This document shows positions 23,682 to 35,633 of a stretch of DNA of 64,000 nucleotides, one piece after another. The stretch comes from Phragmites australis (lineage: Eukaryota > Streptophyta > Magnoliopsida > Poales > Poaceae), in contig NC_084931.1 of the NCBI RefSeq assembly GCF_958298935.1, positions 15,527,334-15,591,333 on the forward strand. The letters are read 5' to 3'. The translations under genes were made by a program, and so were the position numbers. The notes below the pieces were generated by a model, which saw only the letters and a program-made list of their open reading frames with translations, did not search any database and was not told the origin of the DNA. Numbering within the stretch: the first letter of the stretch is position 1; each line of letters starts with the position of its first letter.

Positions 23682-23923
23682 ATGGCCCATACGAAGATCA
23701 CGCTAGGCAAGCGTGTTCTAGTCCTTGCTCAGGAGGTACCTGCTCAAGTTCTGTGGTTGCACTAGCCCATTCTCGAGTTCCACTTCGACAGACAACACGC
23801 TGGCTACTTTCGCAGCACGCTTTGGTACTTGCTTCAGGGTCTGGGTTTCCATGAGGTCCCAGACTACAAGGGAGTTAGGGTTCCCCTTGGAGGCCGTGGT
23901 TACTCCTGGACAGTGGAGGTTAC
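23682..23923 (+). pseudogene. ORF0 of the family-2 gypsy element, 5' part
   Basis: Starts at an ATG (MAHTKITLGKRVLVLAQEVP) 160 bp after the primer-binding site and reads on through one UAG at 23763 (Gln expected) to GLGFHEVPDYKGVRVPLGGR and WTVEVT. It is not gag: it lies upstream of gag, which starts at 35634. At 23924 it is cut by the Tat 2 LTR. The continuation appears at 34829. Such an additional 5' ORF is known in some plant gypsy elements, with unknown role. Confidence 0.5.
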
Positions 23924-24727
23924 TGTTGGCGCAAGAATATATCTTGCATGAACAAGTGCAGTGAGAGTACACTCACATGAGTGTGCTCAAGCTTGGAGAA
24001 GAATTGGAGAGGGTGGAACACCGGATATGTGATGGTAAAAAAGGATTGGTCTCTTGGCATGATGGCCAAGGGTCTGTATATATATAGCACCAGCAGTGTG
24101 TGAAAATGTCCAAGTATATCCCTATAGATATGGTGGTATAAATACCGCATGGCCTAGGATCAGCCAGATTGCACGGTATGGGTCTAGGTGGGATGCACTT
24201 GCTCCTAATCAGATAATATTCTCTATTACAACAATACATTAGTGCAAATGGTTGGGATGTAGTGCACAACTGGTCACTTATCACGGCACCATACATCCAA
24301 GACGTCAAGACTGCCTCCACTCCCGTTGGTGATGTTAGGATGGCCTCCACCTGTGTTGCATTAAATGTAGGTCACTTTCTTGCAGGTGGAGGATGGCTAG
24401 TGGGCCCTCTTTGATTGACCTTTCTCCTAGGTAAGATGGCTCTCCCCCAGGACTTTGTAAAGCATGCCTAGACTTCAGAAGGCAAGGGCTCTAGAGGCTG
24501 GGGCTCTAGAAAGTAAGGGCTTTAGAGGCCAGGGCTCCAGAAGACCAGGGCTTCAGAGGCTGGGGCTCTGAAAGGCTAGGGCTTCAGATGCTAGGGCTCT
24601 AGAAGGCCAGGGCTCCAGAGGGTCCCAAAGCCTGGTGATCCGCATGGCCTCCAGGGACCCATTTTGTTTGCGAGCATGGTCCACTAGGGCCAGGAGCGGC
24701 TAGGGTCCTAAATGATGACCCCAAATA
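23924..24727 (-). repeat. 3' LTR of Tat gypsy element 2
   Basis: An 804-bp LTR in minus orientation, from TGTTGGCGCAAG to CCCCAAATA. It is followed by GTAGCCCCT (24728-24736), the complement of the Tat polypurine tract, so this is the 3' LTR of a minus-strand element. A TATATATA-rich stretch at about 24075-24090 lies within. GTTAC at 23919-23923 is the likely left target duplication; the element is truncated on the right, so the partner cannot be seen. The end dinucleotide is mutated. Confidence 0.65.
24473..24620. repeat. ~17-bp microrepeat array in Tat 2 LTR
   Basis: About nine imperfect units of the type AGGCCAGGGCTCTAGA run head to tail. The palindromic CTCTAGAG core recurs. The array occupies the half of the LTR nearest the polypurine tract, as in the Tat 1 and Tat 3 LTRs. 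Confidence 0.75.
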
Positions 24728-25085
24728 GTAGCCCCTCATGAGGATAGTCAGTGAAGCGACCGGCCCAACAGTTTTTGGGAGCAGGGAACTTGGCGGTCCT
24801 TGGCTCCGTACTCGATGGCTTGGGGACCTTTTGTCTTCTCGCCAATCACCTCGAGGGTCCCACCCAATCTGGTTTGGAATTTTATCATTGACAACACCTG
24901 TAAAGGGGGTATTAAATGTGACTTGCGGTTAGTGGGTGGTGGCACCTTGTTAGGTGCTAAGGGGACACATGACGCCTTATCATAGGAGGGTCATGAGGAG
25001 GGGTTCTACTACCCATGATTGCGGACTTGTGGGTGAAAGGATGGGGGCGTGCACGTGTTTCCCTAGGAGTAAACACCCCCTTATC

Positions 25086-25095
25086 TTTATAAGGA
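25086..25095 (+). promoter_or_regulatory. TATA box of aORF 2
   Basis: TTTATAAGGA lies between the Tat 2 LTR and the aORF, about 30 bp before a pyrimidine/CA-type start region. Matches the placement in Tat elements 1 and 3. Confidence 0.5.
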
Positions 25096-25119
25096 GAGGG
25101 TCTTAACCTAGCGGCGGTT

Positions 25120-28100
25120 TTGCTCAGCATCTCGTTTCGATCTTTGTCTGCCTTTGTGTCCCCACAATTGTTCCATCACAACGCATTACAGCCTCTCTCA
25201 CCTTCCAGAGTTCCTCGCCGCACCTTGGGGTCCCCATGGCCAGTTCGAGTGCTTAAGGCATGGCTATCATGTAATCGCTGGGCGGGGATGATGAGGCACG
25301 TGTGGCAGTTGGGATTTAGGCGGCGCCGATTGCTACACCATTGCCTTGGCTACCACGGGGTATGGAGCTCCATTGTGCTAGCAAGAAGTACCCCTAGCAG
25401 ATCAGCGTGCAAGGGGAATCTGTCATCGATGATGTCGTGCTTTATTGGATGGTCGAGGAGGGGAAGATCCCCTCCCGATTCGTCATTTGGGCTCTGGGGG
25501 GAGAGGAGATTCCGAACCCCTGGAGTCACGAGAGCGTGGTGTTCGAGGCCTTCCTCAATATGGGCCTCTGACTTCCAGCTGTGCCACTTCTTGAAGGGGT
25601 GCTCCGATACTTCTTTGTGGAGTTCCCGCAAATCCATGCCAACACCATCGCTCGCCTGGCCATCTTTGGTTCGGCCATGCGAGCAGAGGGGTGCGTAGGA
25701 AGGGTGGACTTATTTTCCACCATCCACTATGCGAGCTGCCAACCAAAGCTGGGGCGAGAGGGGGTGATGAAGGCCCTCAGCTTTGGCAGCGTCAACTTCC
25801 AGGTACAGTTGGAGTATCAGGACCTATTTCTGGCGAAAGCCATCAATGGGCGGTGGTACACTAGGTGATTGGAGCAGTGGTTTTACCATGATGCTGGCTT
25901 CAGATCCCCCTCCATTCTACAAACCGTGACATCGATTACATTCCAACTCTAGTGATAGACATCTCGGACGCCTAGCTTCTTGCGCGGTTGATGCTTCTCC
26001 ATGTGTGATACCATGGAGGAGTTCACTATGCTACGTGCCCAACCCCTTCAGGTGGACTGGAGCTGCACCATCGAACAAAGTGGGGAAGAGGAGCCGAATG
26101 TATACTCCGAGTCCTCCTCGTTGTTTTAGTTTTTGAACCTCCAGATGTGAAATACCTCTCCTTTCTTTTCTCTTCTAGAGGATTGCCTTCCGTTGGAGCG
26201 AGTGGCTGAGGTTGTGGACATGTTCTTGGGTTCACCTACTACCGTGGAGCGGGACCGACATGTGGGTTTGGTTAGGAGCTGGGAGCCGTACAACTATATC
26301 TACAGCTATCTTAGGGTTGATGCCCTGGCGTGGCCAAAACCGTTAGAACCCAAGGTTGCCAGGAAGCAAGGCCATGTGCCTTTTGGTCCCCTGGCCTCTG
26401 TGGTCCCTATGAACCTGCTTCGAGCTTGGGCCTTACCTGCCTTTGAGGGCTCACAGACCAGCTCGGTGGCTGAGTCATCCGAGGCATTACCGGATGGCAC
26501 ACAGCGTCAGAGGTGGGATGGGAGCATAGGTGGCCTGGCCAAAGATGAGGCCAAGCCTGGGGGAGGTGACCAGGGAAAGGGTCCAGCTCTTTTGGACTTC
26601 ATCAGCCACGGTCAGAGCCGAAGAGGGGGTGAGGCCTCCCTGGATCTTGATTTGGGGTTCATCAACTCAGATGATGAGGACGTTATGGGCCTAGGTCAGA
26701 CGTTATTACTTTATTGGTTTACATCCCATTGTAGCGATGTGCTAAGATCCTAACTTATGCAGACGGGGTGTTTTAGGGGCTATCGGGGTCCATCCTTAGC
26801 CCCTGTTCCAAAGTCTCTGGAGCCCCACCGAGAATTGATGATCCCTCCAGGGGTGCTCCCGATGGCCACTTCGGAAGGTGTGGTTCTACCACCATGGGAG
26901 GCCGAGACGGTTCACATTTTGTCTTTGATGGTCAATTTTGGAGGCGCTGAACCCTCTATGGGGGTTGACTCGACATCGGTTGAGGGGACCTTGGCCTAGA
27001 GGCACTGACTCCAAACAACTTTATGCTACACCTGGAGGCGTTGAGGGCCTTTGCCTCAGTTTTGTCTCTCCTTAAGAGCAAAAGGATAGAGTAGTTCATG
27101 GCTCAGGGTCCTCTAGAGGACTTTGAGGCACGCCGTGAAGTGACAGCCCTGCAGATGAGAGGTTGACTGGGGCTTCCCAGACCTGGTATCAATTTTCTGG
27201 CTGGCTCATCTTATCTTTGTTATGTGGTGCCCTGCAGCAATGGATTTTGACAAGGGCAACTGGGCACACGCGGTGCCACACCCTTGCTCTAGCCCATGAT
27301 GAGGCCTAAGGCGAGGTGGCAGGGCTTCGACAGGCCTTGGAGAAGGCCAAGAAATAGGCCGAGTCTGCAGACGGTTGTCTAAAAGAGGAGGCAATACTTC
27401 ACTAGCATAAAGAGACCCTTCAGCGAGGAGGTGGCGCGGCGGGAGTGTGCGAAGGTTGAGGAGTAGAAGGCCATCGAATCCCTCTCAGAACTGGAGGCAT
27501 CCCTCGAGGCAGCCACCACGCCCCATGTGACCGTAATTGATAACGCCGAGGTCCTCTGGGTGATGATGGCCGAAGTCTGATGAGAGCTGAGGGAGACCTG
27601 GACAAGAAAGGAGGGATTGCATGAAGAGCACCATGGGATAGTCGAGCATGTATCGGAGGCTACCGAGGCTATGTGTGGTGCCCTAAGGGGACTTAGGGCT
27701 GAAGGCCCTCCCGTCCCTTCTATCTTGGAGGTGCCAGCTCTAATGCTTTGCTAGTTTTCGGTGACTGTGAGGGCGATGACCAATGTGATCGAGGCCTACG
27801 TGAGGTCTAATGTACGCATGGCCTTGGCTCTCCAGTTGGCCTTGTAGCATCATGCGGGGCTCCACCAGTTCGAGGCATTGGAGCAGGCAGTGCTGGACTC
27901 CATGGTTGAGGGTTTGTAGCTAGGAGAGGCCCCAGTGGAAACTCGGGCAGCCCTGGATAACTTCCGCTGGGGAGTATGGGCGAAGCATGGCCGAACCATG
28001 ACGTTGCGTTACATGACAGCTCATGTGAAGCTGAGTGGCAGAGTTGCTCCCCGCCCTTACTTTCCTGCAGAGGGCCGAACTTCTCGCCTGGAGCTCCCGG

Positions 28101-28250
28101 ACGTGCCGCCATCAGCTGACGTCCCTCGGACCCGGCTATCACTCCGTGGGAAAAGTCACTATGCATGGATGATGCTTCCCTGGATCTGCCTTTGGAGGTG
28201 TAGCTGGGGCCCCCATATTTTGAACACCTCCTCCTATTTTTTAAACTTTT
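25120..28250 (+). pseudogene. Antisense aORF of Tat gypsy element 2
   Basis: Runs opposite to the pol gene of the same element. Order of parts: Transposase_28-like block (25380-25870, e.g. VPLLEGVLRYFFVEFPQIHA and TIARLAIFGSAMRAEG), a middle part with VDMFLGSPTTVERDRHVGL and WEPYNYIYSYLRVDALAW (26190-26350), an acidic low-complexity part ending DLGFINSDDEDVMG, then a Glu/Ala-rich coiled-coil region (27090-27960) with LEQAVLDSM near the end. At least five UAG codons (27092, 27355, 27464, 27845, 27917) sit where Gln is expected. Introns are likely (e.g. acceptor TTCTAGAG near 26180, TTATGCAG near 26760). Not translatable as is. Role unknown. Confidence 0.6.
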
Positions 28251-28809
28251 AACTTCGTGTGTCGTCTCGCGGAATGTTTGCCTCCCGTTTGTATTTATCT
28301 GTTGTTTTTGCTGTTGCTGGGGGGTTTGTGCTATACAACTAATTTTGAATAGGATTAACGCATACAGGTGTGGCAGCCTGAGGCCAGGTGGGGCCACACC
28401 CGCATCCGGGATGCCATCTCCAGGGAGGGGTCTAATACGTCCCCAGCGTCAGAGGCCATCCTACCTTTTCAGAGGTGATGGTGGGATCACTTCGTTTGCT
28501 GTGTGATTCCTTCAAGTGCTTGGATCCAAAGGTGGTCGCTGGCACCCTGGTCAAGGAAGAGCTGGAGGACCCCAGCGTTTCCACATCTGACCCTGCCTTG
28601 AAAGTATGCTTTACTAAGAAAGATGACTGGTGGACAGCTTGGAAGGCTGCTAGCCTACCTGTCTCTCATTGTTTTGTTGTTCCTCGGGGCCTTGATAGAA
28701 GGGTGTCATTAGAGATCCTTGAGTTCGGCCATTGTTTATCTCCCCCATCCCAGGCCCCCTCGCATCCTGTGGGTGCTTAGTGGCCAGAGGGGGCGATTTT
28801 TATGGAGGT
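28251..28809. other. Spacer between aORF 2 and pol of Tat 2
   Basis: This would be the shared 3' untranslated zone of the two convergent genes. A 101-codon open frame at 28475-28780 (+) shows no known motif and is not claimed as a gene. Confidence 0.3.
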
Positions 28810-31360
28810 TTAGTTGCGTTGGGTTCGAGCAGAGCTAAACGCTTCGTTGGCTATAAAATGTTGAAGGGTGCATGCCACTGCCGTCACGAAGGCTAGCTGG
28901 GCCATCAAGATGATAGGGGGTCCAATGCTGCATGCCACAACCATCACAGAGGCTATGCTAAAGGGTTCATATCCTTTTGGCTCGATGCCAGAGGGTTGAT
29001 CCCCCACAGGCTTGATGCTGAAGGGTATTTTGAGGGGGAATGTAACTCTACCAGCCCTTACATGGGTAGGGTCCCCTCGGGGAGTCCTGGGCTTATGGTC
29101 CCTAGATGGTCCTATGGCTTGTTTTGCTAGAAAAAGGTGAGGAGTGTGAAGGACTCCTATACATAGTACTTGTGGAGGGTCTCCGCATTCCAACTATGCT
29201 CTAGAGGGGTCCCTTCTGTGTCTGCTGGATGGTAGGAGTCAGGCCTGTTGGACTCGAGGACCAGATGGGGGCCTTCCCATTTGCTGTGTAGTTTTCCTGG
29301 AGCCAGGGCACATCATAGCACTAGGTCTCTAGATTCAAAGCTTCGTGGTACAACCTTGGGATTATACCAGGTCTTGGTTTCGGCGATGTAGTTGTTGAGA
29401 TTCTAGAAGATGTGGAATAGTGTGCCTCTAGAGAGTTCTAGGGAGAGCTATCTTTCGTACCTGGAGTGATCATCCTTTAATCTCAGTTGGAGTCATAGCA
29501 TTGTCGCCATATTGGAGTCAAAAGGGGGTGAAGCTTGTGGGTCGTGTAACCGTGGTTCAGAGGGACCACAAGACTTTTGGAAGCTCCTCAGCCCATAAGC
29601 CTTTTTCCTGGCATATGAGGCGGTTATTTAAGCCTTAGAGATTGTTGCCATTAGCGCACTCGACAGCCCCATTGGACTAAGGATGACGGACAGTGGTGAA
29701 GCATAGCTCTATGCTGAGTTTGGCATAGAACTCTCTAAAAAGTTCAGAGTCGAATTACGTTCTGTTGTTGACTGTGAGTTGTCGTGGAATGCTGAAGTGG
29801 TAGACTATGTTCTTCGAGAAGAAACTCTAGACGTTCCTCGATGTGATTGCTGTGAGGGGCTCAGTCTTGACCCATTTTGAGAAGTACTCCAATGCCACTA
29901 CCACATACTGAAGGTTGCCCTTAGCCTGAGGGAATGGTCCGATGAGATCCATTCCCTAGTACTCTAGAGGCCAGACGGGGTTGCTTGGCTATAGGGAGCC
30001 AGGGCTCGGTGGCTCCGATTCCCAATCCACTGGCATCCTTGGTAGGAGCACATGAGTTCCTCCACATCAGACATAACTGTGGGCTAGTAGAGCCCATGGC
30101 ATAGTGCCTTGCCAGCCAGGGCACAGGGTGCTAAGTGGTTGCCATAGAGCCCTTCGTGAATTTCTCGGAGGGGGTGGCCCTTCTTGCTTGTGACACAATG
30201 GAGGAAGGGGCACTGGCCCCTGCTTTATAAAGGATGTCGACAACCAGGAGGTTGACCCTGGCGCAGCGTTCCATGTGAAAAAGTGCAACAGGGTCGTCTG
30301 GCTCCTCTGCTTCGTTTAAGAACAAAAGGAGGGGGATCCTCCAGTTTGGGGCTGCGATCAGAAGAACGGTGGTTGTTGTCTTGTCCGGGATGTCGACTGC
30401 TGGTTGATGGAGGACCTCGAAGAAGGCGTCTAATGGCATGTCTCCATTTCTAGCAACGTCTTTTGCCAGGGTGTCTGCTTGCTCGTTGTCTGTTTGTGGT
30501 ATGCTTCATACTATTATACCATGAAACAACCCTTTGGCTTTGCGGATGGCCTTGAGATATCTTGCCAGGTCTACATGCCAAGCCTAGAAGCTCTTATCTA
30601 CGTGCCCCACGATGACATGTGAGATCACTCTTGACAATGATTCTAGTGGCTCCTAAGGCTCGGGCCTTGCGGAGGCCGAAGAGGATGGATTCGTATTCAA
30701 CAATGTTGGTGGTTGTCTTGAACTCTAACTGGGTAGTGAACTTGGCCTGCTGACCCATAGGGGAGATGAGGACAGCCTCGACTACTGCACTACCGGAGCC
30801 ATACACTCCATCGGTGTACACTGAACACACATCTTGAGGAATGGGCATTGGAGGTCCGGTGGGTGTTGACGTCCATTCAGCGACAAAGTTGACCAACATC
30901 TGTGACTTGATGGCCGTTCGAACCAAAAATTTTACCACGAAGGGGGCTAGTTACACAGCCCACTTGTCGATGTGTCCGGTTTCCGCCCGATTGAGAAACA
31001 TGTTGCCAAGTGGGTATGAGGTTGGCATAGTGATATTGTGCGTGAGGAAATAGTGCTGGAGCTTCCGTGAGGCCATTAGGAGGGCATATGCCATATTTCA
31101 AGCTTTGTGTAGTGTGTCCTGGCCCCCGCCAAGCCCTCTAATTTGTAGTATACGGCTCACTATATAGACCAACTTCCATTGTCCCCCTCCTTTATTAGCA
31201 CAACACTTATGGCGCAAGCTGAGGCGGATAAGTACAGAAGTAGCCCTTCACTAAGAAGGGGTACCACGAGCGTCTTGAGGTCAGAAAGGTGGGCTTTGAC
31301 GGCCTTGAAGGTGGCCTGACACTCCGGGGTCCACCTGAAAGGCTTGAAGCCCCTCAACAT
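28810..31360 (-). pseudogene. Tat element 2 pol: RT end, two RNase H modules, integrase
   Basis: Minus-strand order from the right: RT/RNase H link (FRWTPECQATFKAVKAHLSD, LLLYLSASACAISVVLI), then the extra archaeal-type RNase H typical of Tat elements (VYTDGVYGSGSAVVEAVLIS, TTNIVEYESILFGLRKA), the linker HQPAVDI...EEPDD, the integrase zinc finger (HEGLYGNHLAPCALAGKA...CSYQGC), and the integrase core (GMDLIGPFPQAKGNLQYVVV, HPxSNGAVECANG). The second catalytic Asp position reads NN rather than DN. Many stops and frameshifts. The element is cut at 31360, so gag, protease and the 5' LTR are missing. The dual RNase H is the main evidence for Tat lineage. Confidence 0.8.
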
Positions 31361-32269
31361 TTTAAAAAATGGAAGGTTGTGTTAAGCAGATTGGTGAGGA
31401 AATGGCTAAGGTCCTATATTTCGTTCCAACAACTAGAATAGGACTCAGTCTCAAGCCCCTATTCGACACTCCAATCCACCAGCCACTCCTCAAGCCAAGA
31501 ATAGCCCAGCTACTCCCGCCTCAAGCAAGAGATGTTTCCATTGTGGAGAAGGACATTATGTGAATATGTGTCCTAAGAAGTATCCAGGATTGTCCAACAT
31601 TAATACTCTGAAGTCTACTCAATTTCAATTCCAAGCACGTAACGGAAATCAAGCCCCCGTTCAGAACAACCGTGGGCAGCAGAACTTCGTCTGAGGGAAG
31701 GTCAACCATGTTACCGCAGGAGAAGCTCAAGATGCTCAGGATATGGAGTACGGTATGTCTCTTGACAACTCCCAACTCGCATCAGTTTAATTTGATTCCA
31801 GAGCTTCGCATTCCTTCATAGCTACAAAGTATATGCATCATAGAATGAGTCTTAAAATACGGGGGGGGGGGTAGACTTTTCAGCAAATCTTATAGTTTTG
31901 GAATCTAAGGGTAAAGATGTCATCCTCGGAATGGACTGGTTAGCCAAGTTCGATGGAGTAACTAAGGTGAGCTAAAGGAAGAACAGTATTAAGAAGTTAT
32001 ACCCTGAAAGAATTGCTCATTCAAGACAGAAAAGTTAGGCGGATAACAGACTTAGAGAATTGACACTCAAAATTGGAGATTTTGTCTATCTCAAGATTTC
32101 AATCGTCAAAATTCCTCAAAGATTCAAGGTCAAGAGAAAGTTACCACTAAGAAGAAAATAAAACAAACAGTTTGGAAAGCGAGAAGATATTTTGAAGACC
32201 AGATTTCCCTTGTCTCTTTTTCGATCTGCCTGAATCTCGAGGGCGAGATTCTTTTAAGGCGGGTAGATT
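31361..32269 (+). pseudogene. Deleted Tekay-type gypsy polyprotein relic
   Basis: Left to right on +: a gag zinc knuckle CFHCGEGHYVNMCPKK (31529-31576; one residue short between Glu and Gly), protease-like FDSRASHSFIATKYM (active-site Gly replaced by Arg) and VILGMDWLAKFDGV, then directly the integrase C-terminus (RLRELTLKIGDFVYLKIS) with poor chromodomain traces. RT, RNase H and the integrase core are deleted. TTCTTTTAAGGCGGGTAGATT just before 32270 is the polypurine tract. The left edge at about 31361 abuts Tat 2 pol in the other orientation. Confidence 0.75.
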
Positions 32270-34828
32270 TGTCACACCCTCATTTTCACTTTTCTCAATT
32301 TTTAAATTTTTTCTAAGATTTGATTATAGGTTGAATAATTAAAATAGGAAAAATCCTATTTCTAAATTCAAATTCAATTTGAATTAAGGTTATTAATTAT
32401 TTGTATGCATTCATGCTGATTAATAGGCATTTAGGTTTTATTGGATCTTATTGGATTTTATTTGAGCTCCTTTGGATTTATTTGAATTTGTTTCTATTAA
32501 AATGATTTCCAAAATGTTTTCTTGAGCTTGTTGAATTTCCTAGAATTTTTAGGCTTTATTTGGTAATTTATTGGATTTTATTTGCTTTCTTTCTTCTATT
32601 GAAATTCTCCAAAACAAATATAAAAAAAGTGCTAAACCTAATCTAGCCCAGGCCCAGCCCGTGCTCCCTCCTCCCTTGGGTGCAGCCCATTCCCTCCCCC
32701 CTCTCTCTCCTGCCTCGGTATGGCTCGTTCCCTTCCCTTTCGGCCTGGCCCAGCCACGCCAGCCCGCTGCTCCTCCATCTCCCCACCTGGGCTTGGCCGC
32801 CTCGGCCCAGCTCGCGTGTGCTCGCCCGCTCAGCCTCTACGCAGCACAGCTCGCGAGCCTACTCACCGAAGGCGTCTCCACCCTTTCCGCCTTCGCACTG
32901 TGCCGTCGACGTGTCGAGCCCACCTGTCAGACCCGTCATCCTTGAGTCGAACTCGGCCGACCGCCACTGTGTCCGAATCGATCCACCGCCGCCCTTGAGT
33001 GTCCTGGCCCGTCCTGACCTCCTCTTGTCGCCTATATATCCCCAGTCGTCCCCCTCGGATCCCCCATCGCCAAAACCCACCGAGACCAGAGCCAAATCAC
33101 CGAGATCGATCTTGCCGTCACCATAGTCGCCCCCGCCACGGTGAAGCTCATAGACACAATGCTCTAGCGTTGTTCCGCCGTCGTTGAGCAGCCCTATACC
33201 TCTGCCGCTGTCCCCTGTTCGCGCTGGTGTTGTCGATTTACTTCCCTAACCACTAGAGCATCCATCTCAATGACTTTTCATGCGCCGCCGCCTTCCTCAC
33301 CGCCGTTGGACCTCTCCGGTGTAGCACTGCTCTCGGTAAGACCTCAATCGGAACCCCCTTACCCTCCTGAAGCTTATCCGCTGCTCACCGTCGCAATCCG
33401 CATACCGGAGCGCTGTTCCGGCCAACTCCTTGATCATATTGAACCTATGTTTTTAAATATTTTGTTTTATAAAACTGCATGCAATGTCTGTCAATATGAT
33501 GGGTAGTCACCTATGTTAGGGTTTTCTCTAGATTTTCCCTTATCATCCCTTGTAACCTAGATGGTTTATGGTTAGATGTCTTTGTTGAGTAGGTTGCTTA
33601 GCCATGCTTTTGGGATATCGGGAAGTGTCATATACTTGACTAATGAACATATGCAACAATAGTGGTTAACTGGTTAATGGTCTAGCAACATGGAACCTTA
33701 GCCTTGAGCAAAGTGGTTTTGATGGTTGTCATGGTTATGATGTTGGTTTAGTGTTTGCTCAAGTAACCTAAGTAAGGACCGGTTCATAGAGCGACAACCC
33801 GAGAAATTCCGTACAAACACGAGGCTGATGTGGGAAGGCTTAGCTGATTAACTAGGGTTCTTCCAGTGTTGTGTGGGCCAGATGGGAGGCGTGGATGAGG
33901 GAAGGTAATTCTCAGAAATCACATGGCACAAGAGGGGGCTTCTAGGTGGTAGCACCTAGCGGTGAAACCTGGAGTGTTGGTGACACATACTAGGAGGATT
34001 CTTTGTAAAGGCTTCGTAGTGATCTCTTGGCAACACACCACTGGCGTGTGTATAGTGCTTGGCCAGCATGGCAACATGGAGACTTTAGTCATCTGCTTGC
34101 AGGTGATGAAATCATAACTCGTGGGAAGTTGTACAACCTCTGCAGATTGTAAAATCTGATATATCTGCCATGCTCACGGTCATGAGAAACTTGGATCCTC
34201 ACATGATTAGATGGTTGTGGTTATGAGTTTGGTTGTGGTTATGGTTCTGGTATAGGGAGTACTAGATGGTTGTGGTTTTGGTTATAGTACAGAGAGTACT
34301 AGATGGTTATGGTATGCAAGGTGGGGAGCCTTGTATGCTGCGTGTTGGACTGTATGGGTTACATTCATTTAATAATTGCTCAATGTTTTGAGTCCAAATG
34401 TGTTTTCATTACTCGCATTTAAGCAAATATACCATGTGTTAGCCTACTTTTGATAAAAGCCTGCATAGCATTACTTTCCCACACTTGCTGAGTACTCCAT
34501 GTGCTCACCCTTGCTATCTCCCACAATACATATGCTGCTTAGTGGAAGACTTTCAAGACTTACAAGATGACGACTTGATGTTCTAGGAGTGTGTCTTCCG
34601 GTCGGTGTCTGTGGAGTGCTCGGTTGCTGATGCCTTCGTTCCGCTGCCGTCGTTTAATAGTTATAGATTGGTTAGTAGAGTTGTTTAGGTGAAGACTTTG
34701 TGTAAGAATTTAATGATTGTAAGTTAAAGTATTGCTTTTGTTACTTCACCTGTGACGTCCTTATGCGTTGAACATCCTTGGCACACATAAGCCGCATCTG
34801 GTTTTGGCCGTTAAAACTGGGTGTGACA
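32270..34828 (+). repeat. 3' LTR of the deleted gypsy element (family 1, copy C)
   Basis: 2559 bp, from TGTCACACCCTC to CTGGGTGTGACA. It matches the LTR at 16493-19709 but lacks about 650 bp around 33430, including mini-exon A. TATA box CCTATATATCC at about 33032-33042. Mini-exon B survives in frame at 34543-34586 (reads EDFQDLQDDDLMF, stop). Right flank is GAAAG (34829-34833). Confidence 0.85.
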
Positions 34829-35172
34829 GAAAGCTACTAACAATGGTCTTCACCAAGTTCATCATGTTCACTACGCCATTGCCCCTAGAGTCACCTTCGA
34901 GGCTGGGATCAAGGACACCACTTGCTAGGCTCTAGCTATTCTCTGCTAGGAGAACAAACATGTTCTTCACCTCACTCAGTTCAGCAAGTTACCGCAGTGT
35001 CCGACCGCCATTCTGGAGGCCATCTTCATGCCTATCAACAATGAACCATATGGCTATCTGAGGGAGCAGGTCTACTTCACCACTGCTCTATGCATAGAGC
35101 TCGACAGAGCCCTTGACGAGCTTGAGGATATGCATCAGCGTCACGTAGAGCAACAGCAAAGCATGCACTAGC
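34829..35172 (+). pseudogene. ORF0 of family-2 gypsy element, continuation
   Basis: Reads RVTFEAGIKDTTC, ALAILC, ENKHVLHLTQFSKLPQCPTA, then a Glu/Gln-rich helical end (LDRALDELEDMHQRHVEQQQ). UAG codons at 34926, 34947 and 35169 replace likely Gln. It appears to be the remainder of the frame that breaks off at 23923, displaced by about 10.9 kb of nested insertions. Upstream-of-gag location supports this. Confidence 0.5.
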
Positions 35173-35633
35173 TTCAGATTCTACTAGAGTGATTCTGAAC
35201 AGTTTCCTGAGGTGGCTCTAGAGAGACCCATGCCTGCACCACCCTATTCCTCTTCACGCAAGAGGCTTCGCCTAGAGGCTACAGTAGGTCCAACAAGTGC
35301 AGCAGATCTAGCAGGCGAGGAGTAGTGTTGAGCTAGGAGGATGTCCTTAGCAGAATAAATCATTTAGTCCCATGTGTTTCAGTTGCTCTGTGCCATTTGT
35401 TTGAGTCTGTGGTTGATCCTTGCGTCTGTAGTGTGAACCTTGTCATGAGTTGGATATTTGTCTATGTGTTGGTGTAATGTGGGGGTTGTTCCTATACATT
35501 GCATCAATTAATAATATAATAATAGTTGAGAGTCCCTTCTTTCACGTTTATCTATTCTTATTTGTTCTTTTCTTGTTGTTCTGCCCTTGCTCATCTCTTA
35601 TGTTCCCCCACTCGTATCTTGTCTACCAACAAA

